A model generated the notes under the pieces. That model was not told the origin of the DNA. It saw only the letters and a list, made by a program, of their open reading frames with translations, and searched no databases. The position numbers and the translations under genes are program-made. Positions 23,001-30,920 of a DNA stretch of 64,000 bases are shown here, in pieces (the first letter of the stretch is position 1; each line of letters begins with the position of its first letter). The DNA is from JAIBJN01 sp963775625 (GTDB taxonomy: Bacteria > Actinomycetota > Thermoleophilia > Gaiellales > Gaiellaceae), in the NCBI GenBank assembly GCA_963775625.1, contig CAVZJM010000011.1, positions 104,654-168,653 on the forward strand, given 5' to 3'.

Positions 23001-23987
23001 GCGCGTGACGCCGACCGCCCTGGCCGTCTCCTCGACCGCGACACGAAGGACGGTGTCGAGGTCGAGCTCGGAGCGCACGCGCCTGCCGATCTCGGCGATG
23101 AGCCGCTCGCGCTCCAGCGCCTTCCGCAGGGCCTCGTTCGAGCGCGTTCGTCCGAGCGCGAGGGCCGTCTCGCTGGCCAGGCCCTGCACGACGTCGAGCT
23201 CGGCGGTCGTGAAGCTCCGGTGGTTGGCTCGGGTCAGCGCGACGAGGACTCCGACGACGTCGCCTTCCGAGAGCAATGGGACGAACGCGGCGCTCTTCGC
23301 TCCCAGCGCATCGGCCAGGGCGCGGTTCACGTTCGTCGCGGTGACGGTGTCGTCGATGGCAAGGGGAGCACGCTCGCGGACGACCGAGACGATCGCCCCT
23401 TGCTCTTCGTCGAGGTCGAGCGCGACCGTCCTCCACCAGTCCTCGTCGACGCCTCGCGCGGCGAAGCCGACGGCGGTCCTCAGCTCCTCGTCGACGCGCG
23501 CCAGGAGGAGGGCATCGGGCCCCAGCAGGACCTCGACCTCTTCGAGGAGCAAGGCCGCGGCCTCCTCTCCCGTCTGCGCCCCCGAGAGGGCCGTGGAGAG
23601 GCGCGAGATCGCGTCGGCCTCGCGGCCCCGCTCGCTGGCAATCGTCTCCGCCTCGTGGACGCGCCGGCGCGCCGTGACGAGCAGGGTGCGGTCGTGGCCT
23701 CGCACGAGCACGATGACCCCGGGCACGGCGATCGCCGCGGCGCTCAGGATCACGAGCCAGGTCGGCTCGCCGGAGAGGGGGTCGCGCCCGGCGAGCGTGA
23801 GCCCCGCGCCGAGCGCCGAGATCGCGGCGACCACGGTGAAGAGCAGCCAGATCCCGACTCCGAGACCGGTCGCGCGGCGCTCCCGCAGCAGTGAGAGGCC
23901 GAGGAGGATCGAGACGAGCCCGTACAGGCCAGCGAGGACCAGGAGCGGAACGGCGTGCAGGAGCATCAGCTGACGGTCGTCATCCAC
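20049..23987 (-). CDS. Very large membrane-linked sensor histidine kinase with about five GAF domains and a PAS domain
   Basis: 1312 residues. Three or four hydrophobic helices (residues about 10-95) are followed by five consecutive GAF-like modules (about 125-285, 295-465, 475-640, 650-815, 825-985), then a PAS domain (ILANIADGIVAVGRDDRIVLWN). The kinase core has His1085 in SHELRTPLTSIYGF, the N box NLLDNAVRYSP, G1 DDGIGI and G2 GTGLGL. GAF modules bind small ligands or haem-like cofactors and integrate signals; the ligands here are unknown. The kinase presumably phosphorylates the overlapping response regulator. Confidence 0.9.
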   Translation of the reverse strand: MDDDRQLMLLHAVPLLVLAGLYGLVSILLGLSLLRERRATGLGVGIWLLFTVVAAISALGAGLTLAGRDPLSGEPTWLVILSAAAIAVPGVIVLVRGHDRTLLVTARRRVHEAETIASERGREADAISRLSTALSGAQTGEEAAALLLEEVEVLLGPDALLLARVDEELRTAVGFAARGVDEDWWRTVALDLDEEQGAIVSVVRERAPLAIDDTVTATNVNRALADALGAKSAAFVPLLSEGDVVGVLVALTRANHRSFTTAELDVVQGLASETALALGRTRSNEALRKALERERLIAEIGRRVRSELDLDTVLRVAVEETARAVGVTRSFVRLGELGEPMPVLAEWNAPGLDSVGDAAPRLPALNLAARERRTVAVDDAETSDEIADPGLGDRRALLELGTRATLATPIVVFDHVIGVFGLDRGEPTRWLSGEIALAEAVARELGLAIHTARLLAENEQRLRRQETLIQAAQVLTSDLRFESVIRTLVEEVVALTGAEAADCWILEPDRTLLRCRAVVGVPEWNVGRQIPPEGTIGRALQTGTSILTHDFAATEQPAPSPPYAVFSDVMCTPITWLGEARGVLGVCAREPGRFDEGDLEVVEAFARFASLALHNAESFEERERQTQVQRGFYRIAQVLGSTLSRAETLDALAQAAGDALGADAALVLEREGGSAALAGGHELPGDVRAALAAADPASAWPFSGAGAEEQVLAASELAADERFDQTLRQPLVAEGYGSLLCAPVTGVRDQAYAVVVLFRGGRTFADEDVHLMQHLSGAARGALERSELFEGERRGRTFSQELARVGALLATSLDPGVVLDEVAREAPGLLDTDAAVIRLLEGDELVVRAATGSGTERLNGTRASSAAGISGAVAQSREPVTVRDAGEEARLARGDLLLARGAATASVAVPLVGHGGGLYGVLAVYANAPRAWRDDEVQTLSALAATASASVANADLYQRVAEEKERSGAILANIADGIVAVGRDDRIVLWNAMAEQVTGVPASEALGRRVSEVLQRELSTNDTEGRAERQVAIRRGGDEVWLSLSEAVMLDPAGSVAGRIFAFRDVSRERVVEQMKSDFVATVSHELRTPLTSIYGFAETLQRGDIDFTEAERETFLRHIAGESERLIRIVDDLLSVARLETGTLDVALEPTDVGGALREAIAAAEGRGNGRHRFSVQVEPSDLTVRADREKLGQVLANLLDNAVRYSPEGGAITVSARGRSRAAEITVADDGIGISEPDQQQVFTKFFRSERAAGGQGTGLGLFLVRGLVTAMGGRIWLESEDGRGSKFTFELPLTDGEVVESAPVEAAAS

Positions 23988-24060
23988 CAGGCGTCCTGGG
24001 GTGATGATAGGCAGCGGGCCGCCGGACCGTCGCCCGGCCGTGGCCTTCTACGAGAACGGA

Positions 24061-24099
24061 AAAGGCCCGCCGCTCGGGGGGTAAGCGCGGCGGGCCTTT
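24061..24099. terminator. Bidirectional terminator hairpin between ileS and the kinase gene
   Basis: A perfect 12-bp stem, AAAGGCCCGCCG / CGGCGGGCCTTT, with a 15-nt loop. It lies 170 nt after the ileS stop and upstream of the kinase gene, and the A/T ends give short T-tracts on both strands. The DNA between it and ileS (24100-24269) has a relatively AT-rich stretch near 24215-24245 and no ORF I can support. Confidence 0.8.
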
Positions 24100-24269
24100 C
24101 CAGAGTGCTCACCGCGGATTACATGGCCAGGGACACACACCGCGGTTCGCATCGCCCAGTGGGGGCCACGCTAACGGCAGCCGTTGCCAGTTCCAATAGG
24201 CCGATCGGCCCATCTTTGAAAACCTTACGAATACTCTTTACAACTGATGTTGGATGCGCAGATCCGGCT

Positions 24270-27200
24270 CTACGCCTTGCGCACCGCGAGCTCCGACCCG
24301 TGCTCGATCTCGACCGCCAGCGTCTCCGACTTGACCCAGTCCAGGAACCGCTCGAGGTCGTCTCCGTCGGGAAGCGTGAGCACGATACGGTCGGTGAGCT
24401 CGAGGCCCTGCTCCTTTCGCAGGGTGTTGACGGCGTGCACGAGGTCGAGCACGCGGCCCTCCAGCTCGAGCTCGGGATCCAGGCGGACGTCGAGCGCAAC
24501 GGAGAGCGGCCCGTCCTCGGCGAGGGCCCAACCCTCGGGCGCCGCCCGCTCGACGAAGACCTCCTCCGGCCGGAGCTCGTGGCCCTCGACCTGGACGCTG
24601 CCGTCGGCACGGCGCTCGAAGCGACCCTCGGCCAGGGCCGCCCCGACCGCTGGAAGAAGCGGACCGAGCCTCGGGCCCAGGAGCTTCAGGTTCGGCTTGG
24701 CGCGGACCCCGGCACCGGCCAGCGGCTCGAAGAGGACCGACTTCACCCGGAGCTCCTCGGCGATCTCGTCGGCGTGACCGAGCGCCGCCTCGGCGCCCTC
24801 GACCACGAGCGACCGGAGCGGCTGGCGAAGCTTGATGCCCGCGGCGTCGCGCGCCCGGTAGCCGAGCGCGATGACGGCACGCGCCTCACGGACCTCCGCG
24901 AGCAGCGCGGCATCCGGCTCGCCGGCGTCCGGCCAGCCGGCGAGGAAGACGCTCTCCGGCGCTCCCTCGCAGGCGTCGGCGACGAGGTTCCGCCACAGGT
25001 CCTCGGCGAGGAACGGCATCACGGGTGCGATCCCTCGGAGGCCCTGGACGAGCGCGTGCCAGAGCACCCGGAGCGCAGCCTCGTCCCCGTCCCAGAAGCG
25101 ACGGCGCGACCGGCGGATGTACCAGTTGGACACGTCGTCCACGAAGGCCTCGAAGCTCTCGATCAGCTTGTGGGTGAGCTGGTCTTCGAGGGCCTGGGTC
25201 GCCTCCGCCGCGTGCTGCTGCGTCCGGGCGACGAGCCAGCGGTCGAGCGGCCGGGCGCCCTCGCCGAGCGGCGGCGACGCCAGGTCGGCGTACACGGGCG
25301 TGAAGCTCTCGATGTTGCCGTAGTCGACCAGGAAGCGCACCGAGTTCCAGAGCGTCAGGAGCTTCTTCTTGATCTCCGTCGCCGGGCCGTATCCGAAGAG
25401 CAGGTTCCGATCGGGCGGCTGCGCGCAGAACTGCCAGCGCATGACGTCGGCGCCCATCCGCTCGAAGGCGTCCTCGGCGTCGATCATGTTCCCCCAGGAG
25501 CCGTGCATCTCCTGGCCGCGCTCGTCGAGCATCTTCTCGTAGCCGAGCACCGAGCGAAACGGCGACCGGCCGACGAGCGCCACGGACATGAAGAGCTGTG
25601 AGTAGAACCAGAGGCGGATCTGCTCGCGCATCTCCGAGACCCAGTCCGCCGGAAACCAGGTCTCCCAGTAGGCGTGGTCGGGGAGGTCGGCGCCGGAGAG
25701 CCCCGCCGAGGCGCCGGTCGCGTAGCCGTTCTCGACCCACTCGGGGTTCTCCCAGCCGAGCGTCGAGAGCGGGACGATGCCCGCGTCGAGCCAGACGTCC
25801 CCGACCTCCGGGATGCGACGCACGTCGTCGCTCCCGCAGGCCTCGCAGCGGATCGTCACCTCGTCCACCCACGGCCGGTGGAGCTCCTGCAGCCGGTCGA
25901 GCCCGGCAGTGGCGAGCTCCGCCAGCTCGGCCTTCGAGCCGACGACGGTCAGGTGCCCGCACTCGCAGGGGTAGAAGGGGAGCGGCAGGCCGAAGTAGCG
26001 GCGCCGGGAGATGTTCCAGTCGCCCATGTTCCGAAGCCAGTCCTCCATGCGCTTGCCGAAGTAGTCCGGCGTCCACTCCACCGTCTCGTTCGCCGCCATC
26101 AGCTTCGGGCGCAGCTCGTCGACCGCGATGAACCAGTCGTCGGCGATCCGGAAGATGAGGGGCGTGTGGCAGCGCCAGCAGAAGGGGAAGCGGTGCTCGA
26201 TCTCCCCCGCCGAGATGAGCTTTCCGCGCTCGCCGAGGTCGACGACGATCTGCTCGGCGGCCTCCACCGTGCTCAGCCCGTGCAGCCACCCGTAGTCGGT
26301 GTAGAAGCGGCCGGCCTCGTCCACGGGCATCAGCACGGGCAGGTCGTGGACGCCTGAGAGCTCGAAGTCCTCCGCGCCGCAGCCCGGCGCGATGTGGACG
26401 ATCCCGGTGCCCTCCTCGAGGGACACGTCCTCCCAGGGGATGACCCGGTGCTCGACGCCCGCCGCCGCCGGGAGCTGGTCGAAGGGGCCCTCGTAGCGCA
26501 GGCCGACGAGGTCGGCGCCGGGGGCGCGCTCGACGAAGTCGGCGTCCGGGGCCCGAGCGACCGCCCACCACTCGCCGTCGGCCCTGAGCCCGTACTCGGC
26601 CTCCGGGTTGACCGCGGCCGCCACGTTCGCCGGCAGCGTCCAGGGCGTCGTCGTCCAGACGGCCAGCGACTGTCCCGGGCGGTCAAGGAGGGGCAGGCGG
26701 AGGAAGAGGGAGGGATCGCTTCGCTCCTCGTAGTGGCCGACGAGCTCGTGCGCGGAGATGGACGTCCCGCACCGGGGGCACCACTCGGTCGAGCGGTGGC
26801 CCTTGTAGAGGTATCCCTGGTCGTGCATCCGCCGCAGGAACCGCCAGATGTACTCGATGTTCGTGTCGGAGAACGTGTAGTAGTCGTTCCCCCAGTCCAT
26901 CCACTGGCCGAGCCGCTTGGAGCCCCGCGTCAGCTCCTCGGCGGAGCGCACGACCTTCTCCCGGCACCTGCGCGAGAACTCGGCCAGCCCGTACTCCTCG
27001 ATCTCCCGCTTGGAGTTGAGCCCGAGCTCGCGCTCGACGCCGACCTCGATCCAGAGCCCCTGGCAGTCGAAGCCGTTCTGGTAGCGCTGGTCGAAGCCGC
27101 GCAGGGACTTGTAGCGCTGGAAGACGTCCTTGAGCGTGCGGCCCCACGCGGTGTGGATGGCGAGCGCCTTGTTCGCGGTCACCGGCCCGTCGAAGAAGCT

Positions 27201-27323
27201 CCAGGTCGGCCCGCCCCGGTTCTGCTCCCGCAGCTTGTCGAAGATGCCGTGCTCCTCCCACCATTCGAGGATCTCGAGCTCGAGGGCGGGGTGATCGGGG
27301 ACGCGCGGGAGCGTGCGGAACAT
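24270..27323 (-). CDS. ileS: Isoleucyl-tRNA synthetase with divergent signature motifs
   Basis: 1017 residues and full-length for IleRS: catalytic Rossmann fold, editing domain (SLAVWTTTPWTLPANVA, GTGIVHIAPGCGAEDF), Zn-type Cys pairs (WCPRCG, CWRCH, CEACG), SNWYIRRSRRRFW and a C-terminal anticodon-binding region. It charges tRNA-Ile. HIGH is replaced by HTAW (57-60) inside PVTANKALAIHTAWGRTLKD, and KMSKS by EMHGS (605-609) inside QEMHGSWGN. Related actinobacterial/chloroflexal IleRS forms have unusual motifs too, as I recall (HHAW, EMHKS), but loss of the motif Lys is notable. It is divergent from trxA with 28 bp between them, so no T-box leader can fit. Confidence 0.92.
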   Translation of the reverse strand: MFRTLPRVPDHPALELEILEWWEEHGIFDKLREQNRGGPTWSFFDGPVTANKALAIHTAWGRTLKDVFQRYKSLRGFDQRYQNGFDCQGLWIEVGVERELGLNSKREIEEYGLAEFSRRCREKVVRSAEELTRGSKRLGQWMDWGNDYYTFSDTNIEYIWRFLRRMHDQGYLYKGHRSTEWCPRCGTSISAHELVGHYEERSDPSLFLRLPLLDRPGQSLAVWTTTPWTLPANVAAAVNPEAEYGLRADGEWWAVARAPDADFVERAPGADLVGLRYEGPFDQLPAAAGVEHRVIPWEDVSLEEGTGIVHIAPGCGAEDFELSGVHDLPVLMPVDEAGRFYTDYGWLHGLSTVEAAEQIVVDLGERGKLISAGEIEHRFPFCWRCHTPLIFRIADDWFIAVDELRPKLMAANETVEWTPDYFGKRMEDWLRNMGDWNISRRRYFGLPLPFYPCECGHLTVVGSKAELAELATAGLDRLQELHRPWVDEVTIRCEACGSDDVRRIPEVGDVWLDAGIVPLSTLGWENPEWVENGYATGASAGLSGADLPDHAYWETWFPADWVSEMREQIRLWFYSQLFMSVALVGRSPFRSVLGYEKMLDERGQEMHGSWGNMIDAEDAFERMGADVMRWQFCAQPPDRNLLFGYGPATEIKKKLLTLWNSVRFLVDYGNIESFTPVYADLASPPLGEGARPLDRWLVARTQQHAAEATQALEDQLTHKLIESFEAFVDDVSNWYIRRSRRRFWDGDEAALRVLWHALVQGLRGIAPVMPFLAEDLWRNLVADACEGAPESVFLAGWPDAGEPDAALLAEVREARAVIALGYRARDAAGIKLRQPLRSLVVEGAEAALGHADEIAEELRVKSVLFEPLAGAGVRAKPNLKLLGPRLGPLLPAVGAALAEGRFERRADGSVQVEGHELRPEEVFVERAAPEGWALAEDGPLSVALDVRLDPELELEGRVLDLVHAVNTLRKEQGLELTDRIVLTLPDGDDLERFLDWVKSETLAVEIEHGSELAVRKA

Positions 27324-27351
27324 CTGGCGGTCAGTCTACGTTTGAAGGGTC

Positions 27352-27672
27352 ATGACAGAAGCCATCACGACCTCTCAGTTCGACGCCGAGGTGCTCGGAA
27401 GCGAGACCCCGGTGATCGTCGACTTCTGGGCGGAGTGGTGTGGCCCGTGCCGCGCCGTCTCGCCCGTCCTCGAGCAGATCGCCGAGGAGCGCGCGGACGA
27501 GCTCCGCGTCGTCAAGGTGAACATCGACGAGGAGCCCGAGCTGCAGCAGCGCTACGGGATCCTCTCGATCCCCACGATTCTCCTCTTCAAGGGCGGAGAG
27601 CCCGCAGCGGCCGCGATCGGCGCCCAGCCGAAGCGGATGCTCGAGGCCTCGCTCGGCCTCTCGCAAGCCTAG
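27352..27672 (+). CDS. trxA: Thioredoxin
   Basis: 106 residues with the canonical active site WAEWCGPCRAVSPVL and the cis-Pro segment SIPTILLFKGGE. It is a general cytosolic disulfide reductant. It is divergent from ileS and distinct from the CQPC thioredoxin in the reductase operon. Confidence 0.95.
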   Translation: MTEAITTSQFDAEVLGSETPVIVDFWAEWCGPCRAVSPVLEQIAEERADELRVVKVNIDEEPELQQRYGILSIPTILLFKGGEPAAAAIGAQPKRMLEASLGLSQA

Positions 27673-27687
27673 CGGCTCGCCGGCCGG

Positions 27688-27825
27688 CTACTCGCGGTCT
27701 TCGAGGAAGGTGTCGAACGCCGCATGGTTGCGGAGGAACGTCTCGACGGCGTCGAGGCCCTCCGCAATCCAGGCGTCGATCCAGTCGTCGCGCAGGTGGT
27801 CTTCGATCGAGTGTGTCCCGTCCAT
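27688..27825 (-). CDS. Small acidic protein (45 aa)
   Basis: ATG 27825 to TAG 27688 encodes a short acidic, Trp-containing protein (for example IEDHLRDDWIDAWIAEG) ending FLEDRE, of helical character. It is too short for most automatic callers. GATACAT 9 nt upstream of the ATG would fit a leaderless promoter; no Shine-Dalgarno sequence is seen. No family recognised. Confidence 0.45.
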   Translation of the reverse strand: MDGTHSIEDHLRDDWIDAWIAEGLDAVETFLRNHAAFDTFLEDRE

Positions 27826-27862
27826 CTGCGGCGATGTATCGGCCGCAAGGCGCGAGGCCTGT

Positions 27863-27880
27863 ATAGGCCGTTCGGCCTAT
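27863..27880. other. Perfect hairpin with GTTC loop
   Basis: ATAGGCC-GTTC-GGCCTAT is a perfect 7-bp inverted repeat, with a further AGGCCT copy 8 nt away. It lies between the stop of the EamA gene (27909) and the promoter of the small acidic gene, and has no T-tract. It may be a terminator or an operator. Confidence 0.35.
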
Positions 27881-27908
27881 CGTTGCTGGTCTTCCGGTCA
27901 GTTCTGGA

Positions 27909-28748
27909 CTAGCCGGCGGTGATGAGGGCGACGCCTGCGAACGCGCTCACGACGCCGACGCCCTGACCGCGCGAGATGCGCTCGCCGAGGACGACCCGTG
28001 CGAGGAGCACGGTGACCACGGGATAGAGCTGCCCGAGGACGGCGGCGACGGCGAGCAGGCTCTTGGTCGTGGCGACCGCGAAGAGCACGTTGCCGGCCGT
28101 GTCCAGCACGCCGATCAGGAGCAGGATGGGCAGGTCGCGCTCGCGGAGCGCGAAGCTTGGTCGCAGGACGAGGGCGGCGAGAACGAGCAGCGAAAAGGAG
28201 GCTCCCCGCATGGCGAGCGTCCCCCAGTACGGATCCCCTTCGCTGGCCTCGCCGAGCGCGACGAGGAGCAGTCCGAAGGCGAGCGCAGCGGTGAGGGCGA
28301 GGCCGACGCCCTCGGCTCGGCTCCCGTGCCCGCCGTCGCCCCTCCTCGAACGCGACGCGAGCACGACGCCCATGACCGCGAGGCCGATCCCGGCAGCCTG
28401 GGCGGCGCTTGGCCGCTCGCCCGTGACGATGCCGGCGACGACGGGGACGACGGCTGCCGTTCCCGAGATCGGCGCGACGATGCTCATCGGCCCGACGGCG
28501 AGGCCGCGGTAGAGCGCCGCGAGGCCGACGGCGCCGGCGACGCCCGCCAGCGAGCCGAAGAGGAGGTAGCGGACGTCGGGAGGGCCGGCTCCCCGGAGGG
28601 CGACGACGAGCGCGACCGTGGCCAGCCCTGCCGCCTGCGAGACGACGAGGACGGCGAGCACCGGGAGGCGCCTGGTCCGCAGGCCGGCGAGGAAGTCGCC
28701 GAGCCCCCAGCTCAGGCTCGCGGTGAGCGCGAGCAGCGGGCCCGTCAT
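27909..28748 (-). CDS. EamA/DMT-family permease
   Basis: 279 residues, ten helices in two EamA repeats: LLALTASLSWGLGDFLAGL at the N-terminus, AVGPMSIVAPISGTAAVVPVV, and a second half ending GVGVVSAFAGVALITAG. The ATG directly abuts the Nudix stop (TAG-ATG), so the two genes form an operon. The substrate is unknown. Confidence 0.85.
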   Translation of the reverse strand: MTGPLLALTASLSWGLGDFLAGLRTRRLPVLAVLVVSQAAGLATVALVVALRGAGPPDVRYLLFGSLAGVAGAVGLAALYRGLAVGPMSIVAPISGTAAVVPVVAGIVTGERPSAAQAAGIGLAVMGVVLASRSRRGDGGHGSRAEGVGLALTAALAFGLLLVALGEASEGDPYWGTLAMRGASFSLLVLAALVLRPSFALRERDLPILLLIGVLDTAGNVLFAVATTKSLLAVAAVLGQLYPVVTVLLARVVLGERISRGQGVGVVSAFAGVALITAG

Positions 28749-29267
28749 CTACGAGAAGGTGGCGCCTTCCCGGTCGAGCAGCTCGACGGTGTTGGCGAAC
28801 GCGAACTCGGTCCTGGGCGGAAGCGCGTCGGCCGCGAACCAGGCGAGCTCGCCGATGTCGTCCGCGGGCTGCGGGTCGCCGGCGCCCAGGCGCGCCGCCC
28901 AGTAGAGGTTGACCGTCCAGTTCCCGTCGTCGCCGTAGCGGTCGGGGATCCCGCCGAGGAACTCCCCGGGCACCACGTCGAGCCCGGTCTCCTCGAGCAG
29001 CTCGCGTCGGAGGGCCTCGACTGGATCCTCGCCCTCGTCCATGAAGCCGCCGATCAGATCCCACAGGCCGGCGCCCGGCTCGACGGCCCGGCGGGCGAGC
29101 AGGATCCCGCCCTCGTCGTCGCGGATCAGGGCGCTGACGGTCGGCGCCGGGTTCGCGTACTCCTCGAGCCCGCACGACCTGCAGCGGACGGAGCGCTCGG
29201 CGTGGTCGAGCGGCGCCTGACAGCGCGGGCAGGAGGTCCACTCCGCGAGCTGCTCTGACGTTGCCAT
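28749..29267 (-). CDS. Nudix hydrolase with N-terminal zinc ribbon
   Basis: 172 residues. A zinc-ribbon (CPRCQAPL ... VRCRSCGLEEYANP) precedes a complete Nudix box from GGFMDEGEDPVEAL to RELLEETGL, which fits GX5EX7REUXEEXGU. The layout resembles NADH-pyrophosphatase-like or ADP-ribose-type Nudix enzymes that hydrolyse nucleotide diphosphate derivatives, but the substrate is not decidable. It is the first gene of the two-gene unit with the EamA permease. Confidence 0.9.
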   Translation of the reverse strand: MATSEQLAEWTSCPRCQAPLDHAERSVRCRSCGLEEYANPAPTVSALIRDDEGGILLARRAVEPGAGLWDLIGGFMDEGEDPVEALRRELLEETGLDVVPGEFLGGIPDRYGDDGNWTVNLYWAARLGAGDPQPADDIGELAWFAADALPPRTEFAFANTVELLDREGATFS

Positions 29268-29281
29268 AGGATCGAGCCTAC

Positions 29282-29577
29282 TTGAGGCACCAGGCCGCGA
29301 CCGTCCACGAGCTGGCGCGGGTCGCCGAGCTCTCCACCCTTCCCGGCGAGACGCTCACGAAGCTCGCGCGGGAGCTGGAGCGCCACGAGCTCGGCCCCGG
29401 CGAGGAGCTCGAACGTCGGCGATCGAGTTCGCCGTCGTGCTGAGCGGCCTCCTGAACGGGCCGGAGGGTGTCCTGCGCCCGGGCGACCGGACGGGCGGGC
29501 GGCTGCGGGCCCTGACGCCGTCGGCCCTCGCAAGCTGCTCTCAGGACGTGTACGACCGCCTCATCGCTGGCGGGTGA
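29282..29577 (+). pseudogene. Frameshifted cyclic-nucleotide-binding-like (CRP-type) domain
   Basis: From TTG 29282 the frame reads ELARVAELSTLPGETLTKLA and ELGPGEELE, like the start of a cNMP-binding domain, but stops at about codon 53. In another frame the continuation FAVVLSGLLNGPEGVLRPGD and SCSQDVYDRLIAG follows, the normal later part of the same fold. A net shift of two bases near 29410-29432 (one deletion or two insertions) would rejoin them into about 98 residues. No helix-turn-helix is attached. It may be a decayed gene or a sequencing error. Confidence 0.5.
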
Positions 29578-29694
29578 GCTTTCCACAGACAGGGTCTTTG
29601 GAGCCACGTCAGGGGTCAGACCCAGGGCATGGCCGGCGGGGGCAATACGCCGCGCAACCACGCCCCTCGGAAGGGTCAAAGGCTGTGGACGGAG

Positions 29695-30510
29695 TCAGGC
29701 GGCCCGGAGCTCCGAGAGGACGGCGTCCGCGAGCGGCGGCCACGCCGCGAGGGCCCACTCGCCGAACTCGAGGTCCGTGAGGCAGGCGCACGCGGCCCGC
29801 GCGTCGGGGTCGACCCAGAGGAACGTGCCGGCGCCGCCGAAGTGGCCGAACGTCGCCGGCGAGTTGAGCGAGCCCGTCCAGTGGGGGCTCTTCGCGTCCT
29901 TGAGCTCGAAGCCGAGGCCCCAGTCGTTCGGATCCTGACGGCCGACGCCCGGGAGGACGCCTACGAGCCCGGGGAAGGCGATCGCCGTCGCCTCGGCGAG
30001 CGTCTCCGGCGCGACCAGCGTCGGCGCGAGCAGCTCCCGCCCGAACGCCGCCAGATCGGCGAGCGTGCCCCGGATCCCCGCAGAGGGGCGCCCGCGCAGC
30101 TCGGCTCCGGCGAGCCCGAGCGGATCGAGGACGGAGGCTTGCAGGTACTCGGCGAACGGCATCTCGGCGCGCGCGGCCAGCCGCTCGCCGAGCCGGTCGA
30201 AGCCCGCGTTCGAGTAGATGCGCCGCTCCCCGGGCCTGGCGATCGGCACGTCGCCCTCGAAGGGAAGCCCCGAGGCATGCGCGAGCAGGTGGCGGACGGT
30301 CGAGCCGGGCGGACCGGCAGGCTCGTCCAGGTCGACCACCCCCTCTTCCGCCGCAACCAGCACTGCGTAGGCCGTCAGGAGCTTCGTGACGGAGGCCCAG
30401 CGGAGGACGGCGTCCCCGGGGCCGCGCTCGCCGACGACGCCCTCCGGAGTGACGACCGCGACCGCCGCGGTCGGCGCCGGCCACGAGCCGATCTGGTCGA
30501 GCGCCTCCAC
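29695..30510 (-). CDS. Serine hydrolase, beta-lactamase class C / esterase family
   Basis: 271 residues with SVTK (the Ser-x-x-Lys nucleophile motif near residue 40), YSNAGFD (Tyr-x-Asn) and HFGGAGTFLW in the place of the third active-site motif. Members cleave beta-lactams, esters or D-amino-acid peptides. No signal peptide is visible, so a cytosolic esterase or peptidase role is more likely than antibiotic resistance. It is divergent from the RidA gene by 14 bp. Confidence 0.85.
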   Translation of the reverse strand: MEALDQIGSWPAPTAAVAVVTPEGVVGERGPGDAVLRWASVTKLLTAYAVLVAAEEGVVDLDEPAGPPGSTVRHLLAHASGLPFEGDVPIARPGERRIYSNAGFDRLGERLAARAEMPFAEYLQASVLDPLGLAGAELRGRPSAGIRGTLADLAAFGRELLAPTLVAPETLAEATAIAFPGLVGVLPGVGRQDPNDWGLGFELKDAKSPHWTGSLNSPATFGHFGGAGTFLWVDPDARAACACLTDLEFGEWALAAWPPLADAVLSELRAA

Positions 30511-30524
30511 GGTCGGCGATACTA

Positions 30525-30920
30525 GTGGTCGACGTGGACCGCCAGATCGTCTCCTCCGGGTCTCCGTACGAGCCGGTCGTCGGCTACTCGCGCGCGGTGC
30601 GCGTGGGCGACAGGGTCTTCGTCGCCGGCTCGGCGCCGATCATGGCCGACGGCTCCGACCCGCCGGCGGATGCCTACGGCCAGGCGAAACGCTGCCTGGA
30701 GATCGTCGGCAACGCGCTGCGCGAGGCCGGCGCCTCCCTCGAGGACGTCGTGCGCACGCGCGTGTACCTGACGAACACAGCCGCCTTCGACGGCTTCGCC
30801 AAGGCTCACGGAGAGGCGTTCTCGGAGGTCCGGCCTGCGAACACGACCGTAGTCGTGGCGGCGCTGCTCGATCCGCGCTGGCTCCTCGAGATCGAAGCGG
30901 AGGCGGTCGTCAGCTCCTGA
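30525..30920 (+). CDS. RidA/YjgF family enamine/imine deaminase
   Basis: 131 residues with the YjgF fold: YSRAVRVGDRVFVAGSAP, NALREAGASLEDVVRTRVYLTN (with the substrate-binding Arg in VRTRVY) and a C-terminal LLEIEAEAVV strand. The family hydrolyses reactive enamines and imines from amino-acid metabolism. GTG 30525 or GTG 30534 may be used; GATACT just upstream suggests a leaderless mRNA. The stop overlaps the convergent DUF192 gene by 11 bp. Confidence 0.88.
   Translation: MVDVDRQIVSSGSPYEPVVGYSRAVRVGDRVFVAGSAPIMADGSDPPADAYGQAKRCLEIVGNALREAGASLEDVVRTRVYLTNTAAFDGFAKAHGEAFSEVRPANTTVVVAALLDPRWLLEIEAEAVVSS

Noticed and set aside
20469..23894. A 1141-codon plus-strand frame antisense to the sensor kinase
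   Set aside because: Composition is highly charged and repetitive, as expected for the antisense shadow of a GC-rich gene; no domain is recognisable, while the kinase frame is clear.
27324..27351. T-box riboswitch upstream of ileS
   Set aside because: Only 28 bp separate ileS from the divergent trxA start, far too short for a T-box.
29629..30525. 298-codon plus-strand frame opposite the serine hydrolase
   Set aside because: It has shadow-type composition (Arg/Glu/Gly-rich), whereas the minus strand encodes all three serine-hydrolase motifs.
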